Source: Kaistella treverensis (lineage in GTDB: Bacteria > Bacteroidota > Bacteroidia > Flavobacteriales > Weeksellaceae). Taken from it: 64,000 nucleotides of DNA. How positions within the stretch are numbered: position 1 is the first letter of the stretch; each line of letters begins with the position of its first letter. The stretch covers positions 62,001 to 126,000 of the forward strand of contig NZ_FORQ01000004.1 in NCBI RefSeq assembly GCF_900114045.1, given 5' to 3'. Shown here piece after piece: positions 7,509 through 16,370 of this stretch. Made by a program: the position numbers and the translations under genes. The notes below the pieces were generated by a model. That model did not search any database. It was given only the letters and a program-made list of their open reading frames with translations, and was not told the origin of the DNA.

Positions 7509-7952
7509 ATGGCTAAAAAAGTCTTTAAAATGGTGAAGCTCCAAGTAAAAGGAGGAGCGGCAAACCCATCTCCACCGGTAGGTCCAGCTTTGGGTTCTGC
7601 AGGGGTGAACATTATGGAGTTTTGTAAGCAATTTAACGGAAGAACTCAAGATAAGCCTGGGCAAGTTTTACCTGTAGTTATTACAGTTTTCGAAGACAAA
7701 TCATTTGAATTCGTTATCAAAACTCCTCCAGCTGCTATTCAGCTTTTAGATGCTTCTAAGCAAAAGAAAGGTTCTGGTGAACCTAACCGCGCGAAAGTAG
7801 GAAGTGTATCTTGGGATCAGGTTAAAAAAATTGCAGAAGACAAGATGACTGATCTTAACTGCTTTACATTAGATTCTGCAATGACAATGATTGCAGGAAC
7901 CGCCCGTTCTATGGGATTGAGAGTAACAGGAACTAAACCAACTAACGCTTAA
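7509..7952 (+). CDS. rplK: 50S ribosomal protein L11
   Basis: 147 residues. N-terminal domain with the proline-rich [20 protein letters not shown] segment (target region of thiostrepton-type binding) and a C-terminal rRNA-binding domain ending SMGLRVTG. L11 forms the GTPase-associated centre with 23S rRNA helices 43/44. First gene of the rplK-rplA-rplJ-rplL unit, 12 bp before rplA. Confidence 0.98.
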   Translation: MAKKVFKMVKLQVKGGAANPSPPVGPALGSAGVNIMEFCKQFNGRTQDKPGQVLPVVITVFEDKSFEFVIKTPPAAIQLLDASKQKKGSGEPNRAKVGSVSWDQVKKIAEDKMTDLNCFTLDSAMTMIAGTARSMGLRVTGTKPTNA

Positions 7953-7964
7953 AACCACAGAAAA

Positions 7965-8657
7965 ATGGCAAAATTAACTAAAAAGCAAAAGGAAGCTTTA
8001 AGCAAAATAGAAAAAAACAAAATTTACAGTCTGGACGAAGCTTCGGCTTTGGTGAAAGAAGTAAACTTTGCAAAATTTGACGCATCTGTTGACTTGGCTG
8101 TTAGATTGGGTGTAGATCCAAGAAAAGCAAACCAAATGGTAAGAGGCGTAGTTTCTCTTCCACACGGTACAGGTAAAGATGTAAAAGTACTTGCTCTTGT
8201 AACTCCAGACAAAGAAGCTGAAGCTACCGCAGCAGGTGCTGATTATGTAGGTCTTGACGAGTATTTACAGAAAATAAAAGAAGGTTGGACGGATGTTGAC
8301 GTTATCGTGACTATGCCTGCTGTAATGGGGAAATTAGGCCCGTTAGGTAGAATTTTAGGACCACGTGGTTTGATGCCGAACCCAAAATCAGGAACTGTAA
8401 CCATGGATATTGGTAAAGCAGTCTCTGAAGTAAAATCAGGTAAAATTGATTTTAAAGTTGATAAATATGGTATTATCCACGCAGGAATTGGTAAAGTATC
8501 TTTCGAGCCGGCTCAAATTAAAGAAAATGCAGCTGAATTAATTCAGACATTGATGAAATTGAAGCCTACAGCATCCAAAGGTGTTTATGTAAGAAGCATC
8601 TACTTGTCTTCCACCATGAGTCCGGGTATTGCAATTGATACTAAATCTGTAAACTAA
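7965..8657 (+). CDS. rplA: 50S ribosomal protein L1
   Basis: 230 residues, full length. The family signatures are present: [16 protein letters not shown] near the N-terminus and [14 protein letters not shown] in the second domain. L1 forms the mobile L1 stalk that guides E-site tRNA out, and in many bacteria it represses its own L11-L1 mRNA. 14 bp separate it from rplJ. Confidence 0.98.
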   Translation: MAKLTKKQKEALSKIEKNKIYSLDEASALVKEVNFAKFDASVDLAVRLGVDPRKANQMVRGVVSLPHGTGKDVKVLALVTPDKEAEATAAGADYVGLDEYLQKIKEGWTDVDVIVTMPAVMGKLGPLGRILGPRGLMPNPKSGTVTMDIGKAVSEVKSGKIDFKVDKYGIIHAGIGKVSFEPAQIKENAAELIQTLMKLKPTASKGVYVRSIYLSSTMSPGIAIDTKSVN

Positions 8658-8671
8658 TAATCTGTAAGACA

Positions 8672-9274
8672 ATGACAAAAGAAGATAAAGTATTAGTAAT
8701 ACAAGAATTGAAAGACGCATTACAGGACGCGAAAGTGGTTTATGTAGCAAGTCTTGAAGGAATGAATGCTGCTGCAACTTCAGAATTCAGAAGACAGGCA
8801 TTCAAGCAGAATATTACAGTAAAGGTTGTAAAAAACACTTTGTTACAGAAAGCTTTGGAGCAAATTGAAGGAGTAGATTACTCTGAAATGTTCCCAACTT
8901 TCGTAGGTAACTCCGCTTTGATGATTTCTGAAACAGCAAACGCTCCGGCTAAGTTGATTCAGGGATTCAGAAAAAAAGCTGAAATTCCTGCCTTAAAATC
9001 TGCTTATTTACAGGAAACTTTCTATGTAGGCGACGAAAACTTAGACGCTTTAGTTAGCATCAAGTCAAGAGAAGAAATGATTGGTGAAATCATCACATTG
9101 CTTCAGTCTCCACTTAGAAATTTACTTTCTGCGCTTCAGAACAAAGAAAACGCTGAAGGATCTTCAGAAGAAGCTGCTCCAGCAACCGAAGAAGCACCGG
9201 CAGAAGAAACTCCAGCTGCAGAAGCTGCTCCAGAAGCAAGCGCTGACGCTACAGATGCACCAAGTGCAGAGTAA
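8672..9274 (+). CDS. rplJ: 50S ribosomal protein L10 with acidic C-terminal tail
   Basis: 200 residues. The first ~165 match L10, including VVKNTLLQKAL in the rRNA-binding domain and a C-terminal helix for L7/L12 dimers. An approximately 40-residue tail made almost only of Ala, Glu, Pro and Ser follows (from about 160 to the end); many L10 proteins such as that of E. coli stop near 165. L10 anchors the L7/L12 stalk. The tail is probably flexible. Similar tails occur in some other Bacteroidota and no function is known to me. A shadow frame reads through the repeat but is not supported. Confidence 0.96.
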   Translation: MTKEDKVLVIQELKDALQDAKVVYVASLEGMNAAATSEFRRQAFKQNITVKVVKNTLLQKALEQIEGVDYSEMFPTFVGNSALMISETANAPAKLIQGFRKKAEIPALKSAYLQETFYVGDENLDALVSIKSREEMIGEIITLLQSPLRNLLSALQNKENAEGSSEEAAPATEEAPAEETPAAEAAPEASADATDAPSAE

Positions 9275-9328
9275 TTAGACTCAAAAAAAAATCAAAATAA
9301 ATCGTTCAACAATTAAAACATTATTAAA

Positions 9329-9697
9329 ATGTCAGATTTAAAAAACTTAGCGGAAACGCTTGTAAACTTAACCGTAAAAGACGTAAACGAATTAGCTGCT
9401 ATTCTTAAAGAAGAGTACGGTATTGAGCCTGCTGCTGTAGCTGTTGCTGCCGGTGGTGGTGCTGCTGCTGAAGCTGTTGAAGAAAAAACAGAATTCGATG
9501 TAGTCTTGAAAGCTGCAGGTGCTTCTAAATTAGCAGTTGTAAAATTAGTTAAAGATTTAACTGGTGCAGGTCTTAAAGAAGCTAAAGATATGGTAGATTC
9601 AGCTCCGACTGCTATCAAAGAAGGTATCTCTAAAGACGAAGCTGAAGCTTTGAAAAAACAATTAGAAGAAGCTGGTGCTGAAGTAGAATTGAAATAA
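9329..9697 (+). CDS. rplL: 50S ribosomal protein L7/L12
   Basis: 122 residues. N-terminal dimerisation helices (about 1-33), an Ala/Gly-rich hinge (about 36-52) and the globular C-terminal domain with [20 protein letters not shown] that contacts translational GTPases. 54 bp after rplJ. It ends in a strong intrinsic terminator, so the operon does not continue into rpoB as it does in most bacteria. Confidence 0.98.
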   Translation: MSDLKNLAETLVNLTVKDVNELAAILKEEYGIEPAAVAVAAGGGAAAEAVEEKTEFDVVLKAAGASKLAVVKLVKDLTGAGLKEAKDMVDSAPTAIKEGISKDEAEALKKQLEEAGAEVELK

Positions 9698-9712
9698 TTT
9701 CTACCGCTAATT

Positions 9713-9747
9713 ATAAAAAAAAACCGCCCTCAAAGGCGGTTTTTTTG
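9713..9747 (+). terminator. Intrinsic terminator after rplL
   Basis: AAACCGCC at 9721-9728 and GGCGGTTT at 9735-9742 with A and T flanks; it can work on both strands. Confidence 0.88.
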
Positions 9748-9774
9748 TTTTTTACATAGGTGTTATTGAAAGCT

Positions 9775-9821
9775 CGAAAAATTCGCTGCTATTACGGCAA
9801 ATTTTTTCGTTTTCTAAAATT
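9775..9821 (+). repeat. Family B element
   Basis: GAAAAATTCGCTGCTATTA then CGGCAAATTTTTTCGTTTTC, between convergent genes. The matching frame reads KFAAITANFFVF and then stops. Confidence 0.65.
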
Positions 9822-9841
9822 GAAAAAAATGCCCGAAAAGC

Positions 9842-10606
9842 TCAGTATTTTTCAGTTAAATATTTCCAGTAACGCTTCGGCAACGATTGCACATGAAGTT
9901 TTAAATTTTTCCGTTCCGGAATATTGGTTTTGAAGAAATAACGTTGCCACAGTTTTTGATAGTTCATTTCCTCTTCGTGCAAAAGGGTTCCCGTTTTTTT
10001 CAACTGAAAATTTTCGTCGAAGTTTGGTTCAAAAAACTGCGCCTCTTCTAAATCATAAAAAACACCGTAACCGCGCCGAATATCGTAAATCATCCATTTC
10101 TGGTCCTGATAACGGTTTTTAAAATGGCTGATGATTAATGGTAAAACATTGAAATCCGGTTCAATCTTCGCGAAATAAACCTCGTCCTGCAACTTTTCAA
10201 ATCTTACGAAAGCGTGCATTCTGTGCACTTCACGGCTTATGGATTTTGTAATTTTCGCAATTTCCATCATATCCGGATGCGCAAAATTATTCAGTATATT
10301 TTCCTTCGGAAATTCCAGCGACAGAGCAACCGCGGAAAGAATCAGGCGCTCTGCACTTTCCTTTTCCGAAAGATATACGCGCAGCAACTGCGAAACGCCT
10401 TTTTTGCCCAAATTAGCCTCCAATTTTTGCAGAACGCGTTTGGCTTTTTTCTCGTCGGTTTGCACTTCGTGAGTTTCAGAAAAAAATGCCGCTGTTTGGT
10501 GGTTTTTTTCGGAAATAATCTCAGCAGGTTGGAACTGATATTCGTAAACTTCAAAAATTGCGGTGAAAAGTCCTTCAAAAGTTCCGTCGTACAAAAGCGT
10601 CGTCAT
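9842..10606 (-). CDS. TIGR03915-family (DUF4130) putative DNA metabolism protein
   Basis: 254 residues, beginning TTLLYDGTFEGLFTAIFEVY and ending in the family-typical LPKRYWKYLTEKY. No enzyme motif is recognisable. In other bacteria this domain is either encoded next to the TIGR03916 radical SAM protein or fused to a UdgX-type uracil-DNA-binding glycosylase, which points to nucleic-acid repair; that is family knowledge. Here it directly follows the radical SAM gene: its ATG at 10606 abuts the preceding TAG stop, so the two are surely cotranscribed. Family assignment is by recognition of sequence pattern, and the molecular function is unknown. Confidence 0.8.
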   Translation of the reverse strand: MTTLLYDGTFEGLFTAIFEVYEYQFQPAEIISEKNHQTAAFFSETHEVQTDEKKAKRVLQKLEANLGKKGVSQLLRVYLSEKESAERLILSAVALSLEFPKENILNNFAHPDMMEIAKITKSISREVHRMHAFVRFEKLQDEVYFAKIEPDFNVLPLIISHFKNRYQDQKWMIYDIRRGYGVFYDLEEAQFFEPNFDENFQLKKTGTLLHEEEMNYQKLWQRYFFKTNIPERKNLKLHVQSLPKRYWKYLTEKY

Positions 10607-11866
10607 CTAAAAAAGCGTCAGTTGCTCCGAAAAAGGATTCTGAAATTTCGATTTCATGCCCTGCAAAATTATTTTCCTGAAGTTAAAATCATCAATGTAT
10701 TTATTAAAAATATTTTGCGATTCAAATTCTACAAAATATTTTGCGCGGTTTGTCGCCACGCCCATTTTTTGCAAATGACTCAGATTCAGTTTTTGGAAAG
10801 TTCTCGCACTTAAAATTTTAAATACCGATTTTCTGCCGATTCCGGGTACGCGCAAAATCATTTCTTTCGTTGCGGTATTGATGTTCACCGGAAATTGCTC
10901 GCGGTTTCGCAGCGCCCACGCAAGTTTCGGATCGACTTCCAAATCCAGGAACGGATTGCTTTTTTCTAAAATTTCATCGGCTTTAAAGCCATAAAATCGC
11001 ATCAACCAATCTGCCTGATACAATCTGTTTTCGCGTAACATCGGCACCTGCGAATCTATCGACGGCAGTCTTTTATCTTCCAGCATCGGTACATAACCGG
11101 AATAATACACGCGTTTCAGCTTGAAATTCTGGTAAAAATGATCCGCGACTTTAATGATTTTCAAATCAGTTTCGTCGGTTGCGCCTACAATCATCTGTGT
11201 TGATTGTCCGGCCGGCGCAAATTTTGGGACATTTTTGAAGAGTTTTTTCTCTTCTTTATAGAGAATGAGTTCATTTTTAATAAAACCCATCGGTTTAATC
11301 ATTTGGTCGTGCGATTTTTCGGGTGCTAAAAGTTTCAAACCTTTTGTGGTCGGAATTTCCAGATTAATGGAAAGTCGGTCGGCATATAAACCGGCTTCTT
11401 TCATCAATTCATCACTCGCGCCGGGAATAGATTTCAGGTGAATATAGCCGTTAAAGTTGTGTTCTGTACGCAGTTTTTTCGCAACGCGAACCAATCTTTC
11501 CATCGTGGTGTCCGCATCTTTGAAAATTCCCGAGCTTAAAAACAAACCTTCAATGTAATTTCGCCGGTAAAAATTAATGGTTAAATCCACCACTTCTTCC
11601 ACGGTGAAAGCGGCTCGTTTAATATCGTTAGATTTTCGGGAAACGCAGTAGGCGCAATCGTAAATGCAATGGTTGGTCAACAGGATTTTCAGCAAAGAAA
11701 CGCAGCGCCCGTCTTCGGTGTAAGAATGGCAAATTCCGGAAGCGTGGCTGTCACCTAAACCGCCTTTGGTGTTTTTACGGTTTCCGCCGCTGGAGGAGCA
11801 CGAAACATCGTATTTCGCGGCATCGGCCAGGATTTCAAGCTTTTCTTGCAGGCGGGGAAAATTCAT
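10607..11866 (-). CDS. TIGR03916-family putative DNA modification/repair radical SAM protein
   Basis: 419 residues from ATG 11866. A longer frame starts at 11917, but the extra 17 residues look unlike the family. The radical SAM motif CIYDCAYC has C67, C71 and C74. Three more cysteines, C23, C46 and C55, lie just upstream in segments that I recall as conserved (KYDVSCSSSG, GICHSYT, DGRCVSLL) and may hold a second cluster. A helix-hairpin-helix region (about 325-356, with LRVPGIGRKSV) indicates DNA binding. The extreme C-terminus is QLTLF, a close match to the bacterial sliding-clamp-binding pentapeptide. Reaction and substrate are unknown. Forms a two-gene unit with the DUF4130 gene on the strand opposite to its ribosomal neighbours. 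Confidence 0.85.
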   Translation of the reverse strand: MNFPRLQEKLEILADAAKYDVSCSSSGGNRKNTKGGLGDSHASGICHSYTEDGRCVSLLKILLTNHCIYDCAYCVSRKSNDIKRAAFTVEEVVDLTINFYRRNYIEGLFLSSGIFKDADTTMERLVRVAKKLRTEHNFNGYIHLKSIPGASDELMKEAGLYADRLSINLEIPTTKGLKLLAPEKSHDQMIKPMGFIKNELILYKEEKKLFKNVPKFAPAGQSTQMIVGATDETDLKIIKVADHFYQNFKLKRVYYSGYVPMLEDKRLPSIDSQVPMLRENRLYQADWLMRFYGFKADEILEKSNPFLDLEVDPKLAWALRNREQFPVNINTATKEMILRVPGIGRKSVFKILSARTFQKLNLSHLQKMGVATNRAKYFVEFESQNIFNKYIDDFNFRKIILQGMKSKFQNPFSEQLTLF

Positions 11867-12115
11867 AAATTTTGCGTTTTTGGAGCGTAAATTTACGAAG
11901 TAAAAGCATGGCGGCAAAAATTTTAATACTTATTTAACATAATAATTTAATCATTGATAATCAAGTATTTGGGCAAATTTTTTCAGTGCGGTTTGGGCAT
12001 TTTTTTCCAGAATTCTGAATTCATCACCTTCTAAAGATCAAATTATTATTTGCAATTTATTGAAAAATTTAACTTAAATTTATAACTTCGTAGCTGTTCT
12101 ACGGATAGACAATAT

Positions 12116-12146
12116 TTGCCAATCCCGCAAAGAAATTGTATCTTTG
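12116..12146 (+). promoter_or_regulatory. Promoter of rpoBC
   Basis: TTG at 12116-12118, 20-bp gap, TATCTTTG at 12139-12146 followed by CAGTC, as at tuf and rplK. Transcription would start near 12150, leaving a leader of about 310 nt. Confidence 0.75.
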
Positions 12147-12153
12147 CAGTCTA

Positions 12154-12371
12154 TTTTGGCGCAAATAATTATACATCAGACCTTAATTAATTGATTTTCA
12201 ACTCTTTCATTTTTTGAAAGAGGATTTTCCGTTTTCTATAGTCAGCAAATAATAATTTAGCCGAAATACAGTGAAAATATTTTGCATTACGTCGTGAAAA
12301 GATATACCGATGTTGCAGTTAGAGAGAGCTTCGAGGAACTGTGAGTGATAATTCTACTGATTGCGCCAAAA
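12154..12371 (+). ncRNA. Candidate structured 5' leader of rpoB (or a separate small RNA)
   Basis: TTTTGGCGCAA at 12154-12164 is the perfect reverse complement of TTGCGCCAAAA at 12361-12371, enclosing 196 nt. Inside lies a perfect hairpin CTCTTTCA/TGAAAGAG followed by GATTTTCCGTTTTC, which could be an attenuator. The arm starts within a few bases of the predicted transcription start. I do not recognise a named Rfam family. Whether it is a cis leader or an independent RNA cannot be decided here. Confidence 0.45.
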
Positions 12372-12459
12372 ATCACCTGTTAAATCACCCTTTTTTCCTG
12401 TTTTTCTTTCTGATATTTTGAAACAAAATATTTTTTAACCCTCATTCTTTAATTTTTTT

Positions 12460-15400
12460 ATGAGTAAATCTAAAGCAGTCGCTAAAGCTCAGGCCAACCA
12501 AAGAATCAATTTCTCCGAAGCAAAAGGGAAAATTGTGACTCCTGACTTTTTGGACATTCAGATCCAATCTTTCAAAGATTTTTTCCAGTTGGATACCCTT
12601 CCGGAGCAAAGACTCAATGAATCTTTGTACAAAACCTTTCAAGAAAATTTCCCAATTACCGATTCCCGAAACAATTTCGTTTTGGAGTTTTTGGACTATT
12701 TGGTTGATTCCCCAAGATACTCGATCGACGAGTGTGTAGAAAGAGGTTTAACTTATTCAGTTCCTCTAAAAGCGAGATTAAAACTGTACTGTACAGACCC
12801 GGAACATGAAGATTTCCAGACTGTTGTACAGGACGTTTATTTAGGACCGGTTCCATATATGACGCCTTCCGGTTCATTTATCATCAACGGTGCAGAGCGT
12901 GTTATCGTAACACAGTTACACCGTTCTCCTGGTGTTTTCTTTGGCCAGACTTATCACGCCAACGGAACAAAATTGTATTATTCCAGAATTATTCCTTTCA
13001 AAGGATCTTGGATGGAATTTACAACCGACATCAACAATGTGATGTTCGCCTATATCGACCGTAAGAAAAAATTGCCTTTAACAACTTTGTTAAGAGCGAT
13101 CGGATACGAGTCTGATAAAGATATCCTTCAGATTTTCGACCTTGCCGAAGAAGTGAAAGTTTCTAAAGCTGCGTTGAAAAAAGTAGAAGGAAGAGTTCTT
13201 GCTGCGAGAGTTTTGAACACCTGGTTCGAAGATTTCGTGGACGAAGATACTGGTGAAGTAGTTTCTATCGAAAGAAACGAAATCATCTTAGACCGTGAAA
13301 CTGTTCTTGAAAAAGAACACATTGATATGATAATGGATTCTGGTGTGAAATCAATCTTGATTCACAAAGAAAATGCAAACGAGTTTTCTATCATCCAGAA
13401 TACTTTACAGAAAGATCCAACCAACTCGGAAAAAGAAGCGGTAGAATATATTTACCGTCAGTTACGTAACGCAGATCCGCCAGATGAGGAAACAGCACGT
13501 GGAATTATTGAAAAATTATTCTTCTCGGAGCAGCGTTACTCTTTAGGTGAAGTTGGACGTTACAGATTAAACAAAAAATTAAACCTGAATATCCCGGAAA
13601 AAACTGAAGTTTTGACCAAAGAGGATATCATCGCGATTGTACGTCACCTTATCGAATTGGTGAACGCAAAAGCAGAGGTTGATGATATTGACCACTTGTC
13701 AAACCGACGTATTAAAACCGTTGGTGAGCAGTTATCAGGTCAGTTCAGCGTAGGACTTTCAAGAATCGCAAGAACCATCAGAGAAAGAATGAACGTTAGA
13801 GATAACGAAATATTTACTCCGATTGATTTGGTAAATGCGAAAACTTTAACTTCTGTTATCAACTCGTTCTTCGGAACCAACCAGTTGTCACAGTTCATGG
13901 ATCAAACCAATCCATTATCCGAGATCACGCACAAGCGTAGACTTTCGGCTTTAGGACCTGGTGGACTTTCAAGAGAAAGAGCAGGTTTTGAGGTACGTGA
14001 CGTTCACCATACACACTACGGAAGAATTTGCCCTATTGAAACTCCAGAGGGACCAAACATTGGTTTGATTTCATCTTTGGGTATTTATGCGAAAATCAAC
14101 AGTCTTGGTTTCATCGAAACTCCATACAGAAAAGTAGAAAACGGTAAAGTTGACTTAAAAACTGCGCCGGTTTACTTAAATGCGGAAGATGAAGAAGATC
14201 GTGTAATTGCGCAGGCGAATATCGAGATGAAAGACGACGGAACCATCAGCACTGACCGTGTGATTGCACGTTTGGATGGTGATTATCCGGTTGTTGAGCC
14301 ACAACAGGTTGACTTGATCGATGTTGCACCGAACCAGATTTCCGGTATTTCTGCGTCATTAATTCCATTCTTGGAGCATGATGATGCGAACCGTGCGTTG
14401 ATGGGATCGAATATGATGCGTCAGGCCGTTCCGTTATTGAAACCGGAAGCACCAATTGTTGGAACAGGTTTGGAAAAACAGGTTGCTACAGATTCACGTG
14501 TTTTAATCAATGCTGAAGGAACAGGTGTAGTAGAGTATGTTGATGCAAACAAGATCACCATTAAATATGACAGAACTGAAGATCAGGATCTCGTGTCTTT
14601 TGATTCAGGAACTAAAACATATAAATTAACCAAATTCCGTAAAACCAACCAAAGTACCACTATCACCTTGAGACCAAACGTAAGAGTAGGTGACAAAGTA
14701 GAAAAAGGTCAGGTTCTTTGTGACGGTTATGCGACAGAAAATGGAGAATTAGCGATCGGTAGAAACCTTACTGTAGCATTTATGCCATGGAAAGGGTACA
14801 ATTTCGAGGATGCGATTGTAATTAACGAAAAAGTAGTACGTGAAGACTGGTTTACTTCAATTCACGTTGATGAATATTCACTGGAAGTTCGTGATACCAA
14901 ATTAGGTATGGAAGAATTAACCGCGGATATACCGAACGTTTCTGAAGAAGCTACAAAAGATCTTGACGAAAACGGTATGATTAGAATCGGTGCTGATGTG
15001 AAGCCTGGTGATATTATGATTGGAAAGATTACTCCAAAAGGAGAATCTGATCCAACACCGGAAGAAAAACTATTACGCGCGATCTTTGGTGACAAAGCAG
15101 GAGATGTAAAAGATGCTTCGTTGAAAGCAGATTCTTCTTTAAGAGGAGTTGTTATCAACAAAAAACTGTTCTCCAGAAATATCAAAGACAAAAAGAAAAG
15201 ATCCGAAGAGAAATTAAAACTTGAGGAAATCGAAAATACGTACAAAGCGAAGTTCGATGAATTAAGAAATACACTTCTTGAAAAATTAGGAACTTTAGTT
15301 AACGGTAAAACTTCACAAGGCGTAAATAACGACCTAAACGAAGAAATTATCGGTAAAGGCGTGAAGTTTACAACAAAACTTCTACAATCTGTTGAAGATT

Positions 15401-16287
15401 ATGTAAACGTAAGCGGCGCGGACTGGACTGTAGATGCAGAGCGTAACAGCCTTGTAAAACAGTTGATCCACAACTATAAGATTAAATATAACGACATTCA
15501 GGGAATCAAAAACCGTGAGAAGTTTGCCATTTCAATTGGTGATGAACTTCCTGCAGGTATCATTAAACTTGCGAAAGTTTATGTTGCTAAAAAACGTAAA
15601 CTGAACGTAGGTGATAAAATGGCGGGTCGTCACGGTAACAAAGGGATCGTTTCCAGAATCGTACGTGAAGAAGATATGCCGTTCTTAGAAGATGGAACTC
15701 CGGTAGATATCGTTTTGAATCCACTTGGTGTACCATCCCGTATGAACATCGGTCAGATTTATGAGACCGTTTTAGGCTGGGCAGGTCAAAAATTAGGATT
15801 AAAATTTGCAACGCCGATCTTCGATGGTGCAAGTTTAGACCAGATTACAGAGTATACCGACCAGGCAGGTTTACCAAAATATGGCAGCACTTACCTTTAT
15901 GACGGAGGAACAGGTGAAAGATTCGCGCAGCCGGCAACGGTTGGAATTATTTACATGTTGAAACTTGGTCACATGGTAGATGATAAAATGCACGCACGTT
16001 CTATCGGACCTTACTCATTGATTACGCAGCAGCCGTTAGGTGGTAAAGCGCAGTTTGGTGGACAGAGATTCGGTGAGATGGAGGTTTGGGCATTGGAAGC
16101 GTTTGGTGCTTCAAACATCCTTCGTGAAATCCTGACCGTGAAGTCGGATGACGTGATTGGTAGAGCTAAAACTTACGAAGCAATTGCAAAAGGTGAAGCA
16201 ATGCCTGAACCAGGTATTCCGGAATCCTTCAATGTATTGCTGCATGAGTTACAGGGTCTTGGTCTTGATGTAAGACTTGAGGAATAA
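12460..16287 (+). CDS. rpoB: DNA-directed RNA polymerase subunit beta
   Basis: 1275 residues, full length. The rifampicin cluster is wild type: Q478, D481, H491 and S496 correspond to E. coli Q513, D516, H526 and S531. The next block, [20 protein letters not shown], is intact. Further conserved blocks include [12 protein letters not shown] and [10 protein letters not shown]. The beta subunit forms one side of the active-site cleft of RNA polymerase. It is separated from rplL by the reverse radical SAM/DUF4130 pair and has its own promoter and long leader. rpoC follows after 83 bp. Confidence 0.99.
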   Translation: MSKSKAVAKAQANQRINFSEAKGKIVTPDFLDIQIQSFKDFFQLDTLPEQRLNESLYKTFQENFPITDSRNNFVLEFLDYLVDSPRYSIDECVERGLTYSVPLKARLKLYCTDPEHEDFQTVVQDVYLGPVPYMTPSGSFIINGAERVIVTQLHRSPGVFFGQTYHANGTKLYYSRIIPFKGSWMEFTTDINNVMFAYIDRKKKLPLTTLLRAIGYESDKDILQIFDLAEEVKVSKAALKKVEGRVLAARVLNTWFEDFVDEDTGEVVSIERNEIILDRETVLEKEHIDMIMDSGVKSILIHKENANEFSIIQNTLQKDPTNSEKEAVEYIYRQLRNADPPDEETARGIIEKLFFSEQRYSLGEVGRYRLNKKLNLNIPEKTEVLTKEDIIAIVRHLIELVNAKAEVDDIDHLSNRRIKTVGEQLSGQFSVGLSRIARTIRERMNVRDNEIFTPIDLVNAKTLTSVINSFFGTNQLSQFMDQTNPLSEITHKRRLSALGPGGLSRERAGFEVRDVHHTHYGRICPIETPEGPNIGLISSLGIYAKINSLGFIETPYRKVENGKVDLKTAPVYLNAEDEEDRVIAQANIEMKDDGTISTDRVIARLDGDYPVVEPQQVDLIDVAPNQISGISASLIPFLEHDDANRALMGSNMMRQAVPLLKPEAPIVGTGLEKQVATDSRVLINAEGTGVVEYVDANKITIKYDRTEDQDLVSFDSGTKTYKLTKFRKTNQSTTITLRPNVRVGDKVEKGQVLCDGYATENGELAIGRNLTVAFMPWKGYNFEDAIVINEKVVREDWFTSIHVDEYSLEVRDTKLGMEELTADIPNVSEEATKDLDENGMIRIGADVKPGDIMIGKITPKGESDPTPEEKLLRAIFGDKAGDVKDASLKADSSLRGVVINKKLFSRNIKDKKKRSEEKLKLEEIENTYKAKFDELRNTLLEKLGTLVNGKTSQGVNNDLNEEIIGKGVKFTTKLLQSVEDYVNVSGADWTVDAERNSLVKQLIHNYKIKYNDIQGIKNREKFAISIGDELPAGIIKLAKVYVAKKRKLNVGDKMAGRHGNKGIVSRIVREEDMPFLEDGTPVDIVLNPLGVPSRMNIGQIYETVLGWAGQKLGLKFATPIFDGASLDQITEYTDQAGLPKYGSTYLYDGGTGERFAQPATVGIIYMLKLGHMVDDKMHARSIGPYSLITQQPLGGKAQFGGQRFGEMEVWALEAFGASNILREILTVKSDDVIGRAKTYEAIAKGEAMPEPGIPESFNVLLHELQGLGLDVRLEE

Positions 16288-16304
16288 TTTTAAATTTTAA
16301 ATTC

Positions 16305-16335
16305 AAATTTTTCGGCCTTTTAGCCCGGAAAAAAT
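16305..16335 (+). repeat. Family B element, variant
   Basis: AAATTTTTCGGCCTTTTAGC then CCGGAAAAAATC in the rpoB-rpoC gap. The matching frame reads KFFGLLARKKS. Being between two genes of one operon, it is unlikely to be a strong terminator. Confidence 0.45.
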
Positions 16336-16368
16336 CTAAAATCTAAAATCTACAATCTAAAATCTAAG
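16330..16368. repeat. Word tract of TCTAAAATC repeats
   Basis: About four copies of a 9-bp unit AATCTAAAA (one with a C substitution, TCTACAATC) immediately before the rpoC start. A shorter related run recurs after rpoC near 20694-20712. Confidence 0.7.
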
Positions 16369-16370
16369 AA

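Larger units (their letters stand above)
11867..12459 (+). other. Divergent region and long rpoB leader
   Basis: 593 bp. Left part: upstream region of the reverse radical SAM gene; 11965-12016 has two GGGCA-T-rich half-elements loosely like family B. Right part: promoter at 12116-12146 and then a ~310-nt untranslated leader of rpoB with a long-range stem (12154-12164 with 12361-12371), an internal 8-bp hairpin (about 12202-12222) and a direct repeat AATCACC near 12371-12389. No open frame here looks real. Confidence 0.65.

Noticed and set aside
10214-10813. Plus-strand frame of 199 codons
   Set aside because: Antisense to the DUF4130 and radical SAM genes, rich in Phe/Arg/Lys, no promoter; a shadow frame.
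12154-12371. Identification of the rpoB-leader stem as 6S RNA, tmRNA or RNase P RNA
   Set aside because: No central bubble pattern, no tag frame, and no conserved RNase P core could be recognised; left as an unassigned structured leader.
13861-13950. Possible rifampicin-resistance changes in rpoB
   Set aside because: All residues of cluster I that I checked (Q478, D481, H491, S496) are wild type.
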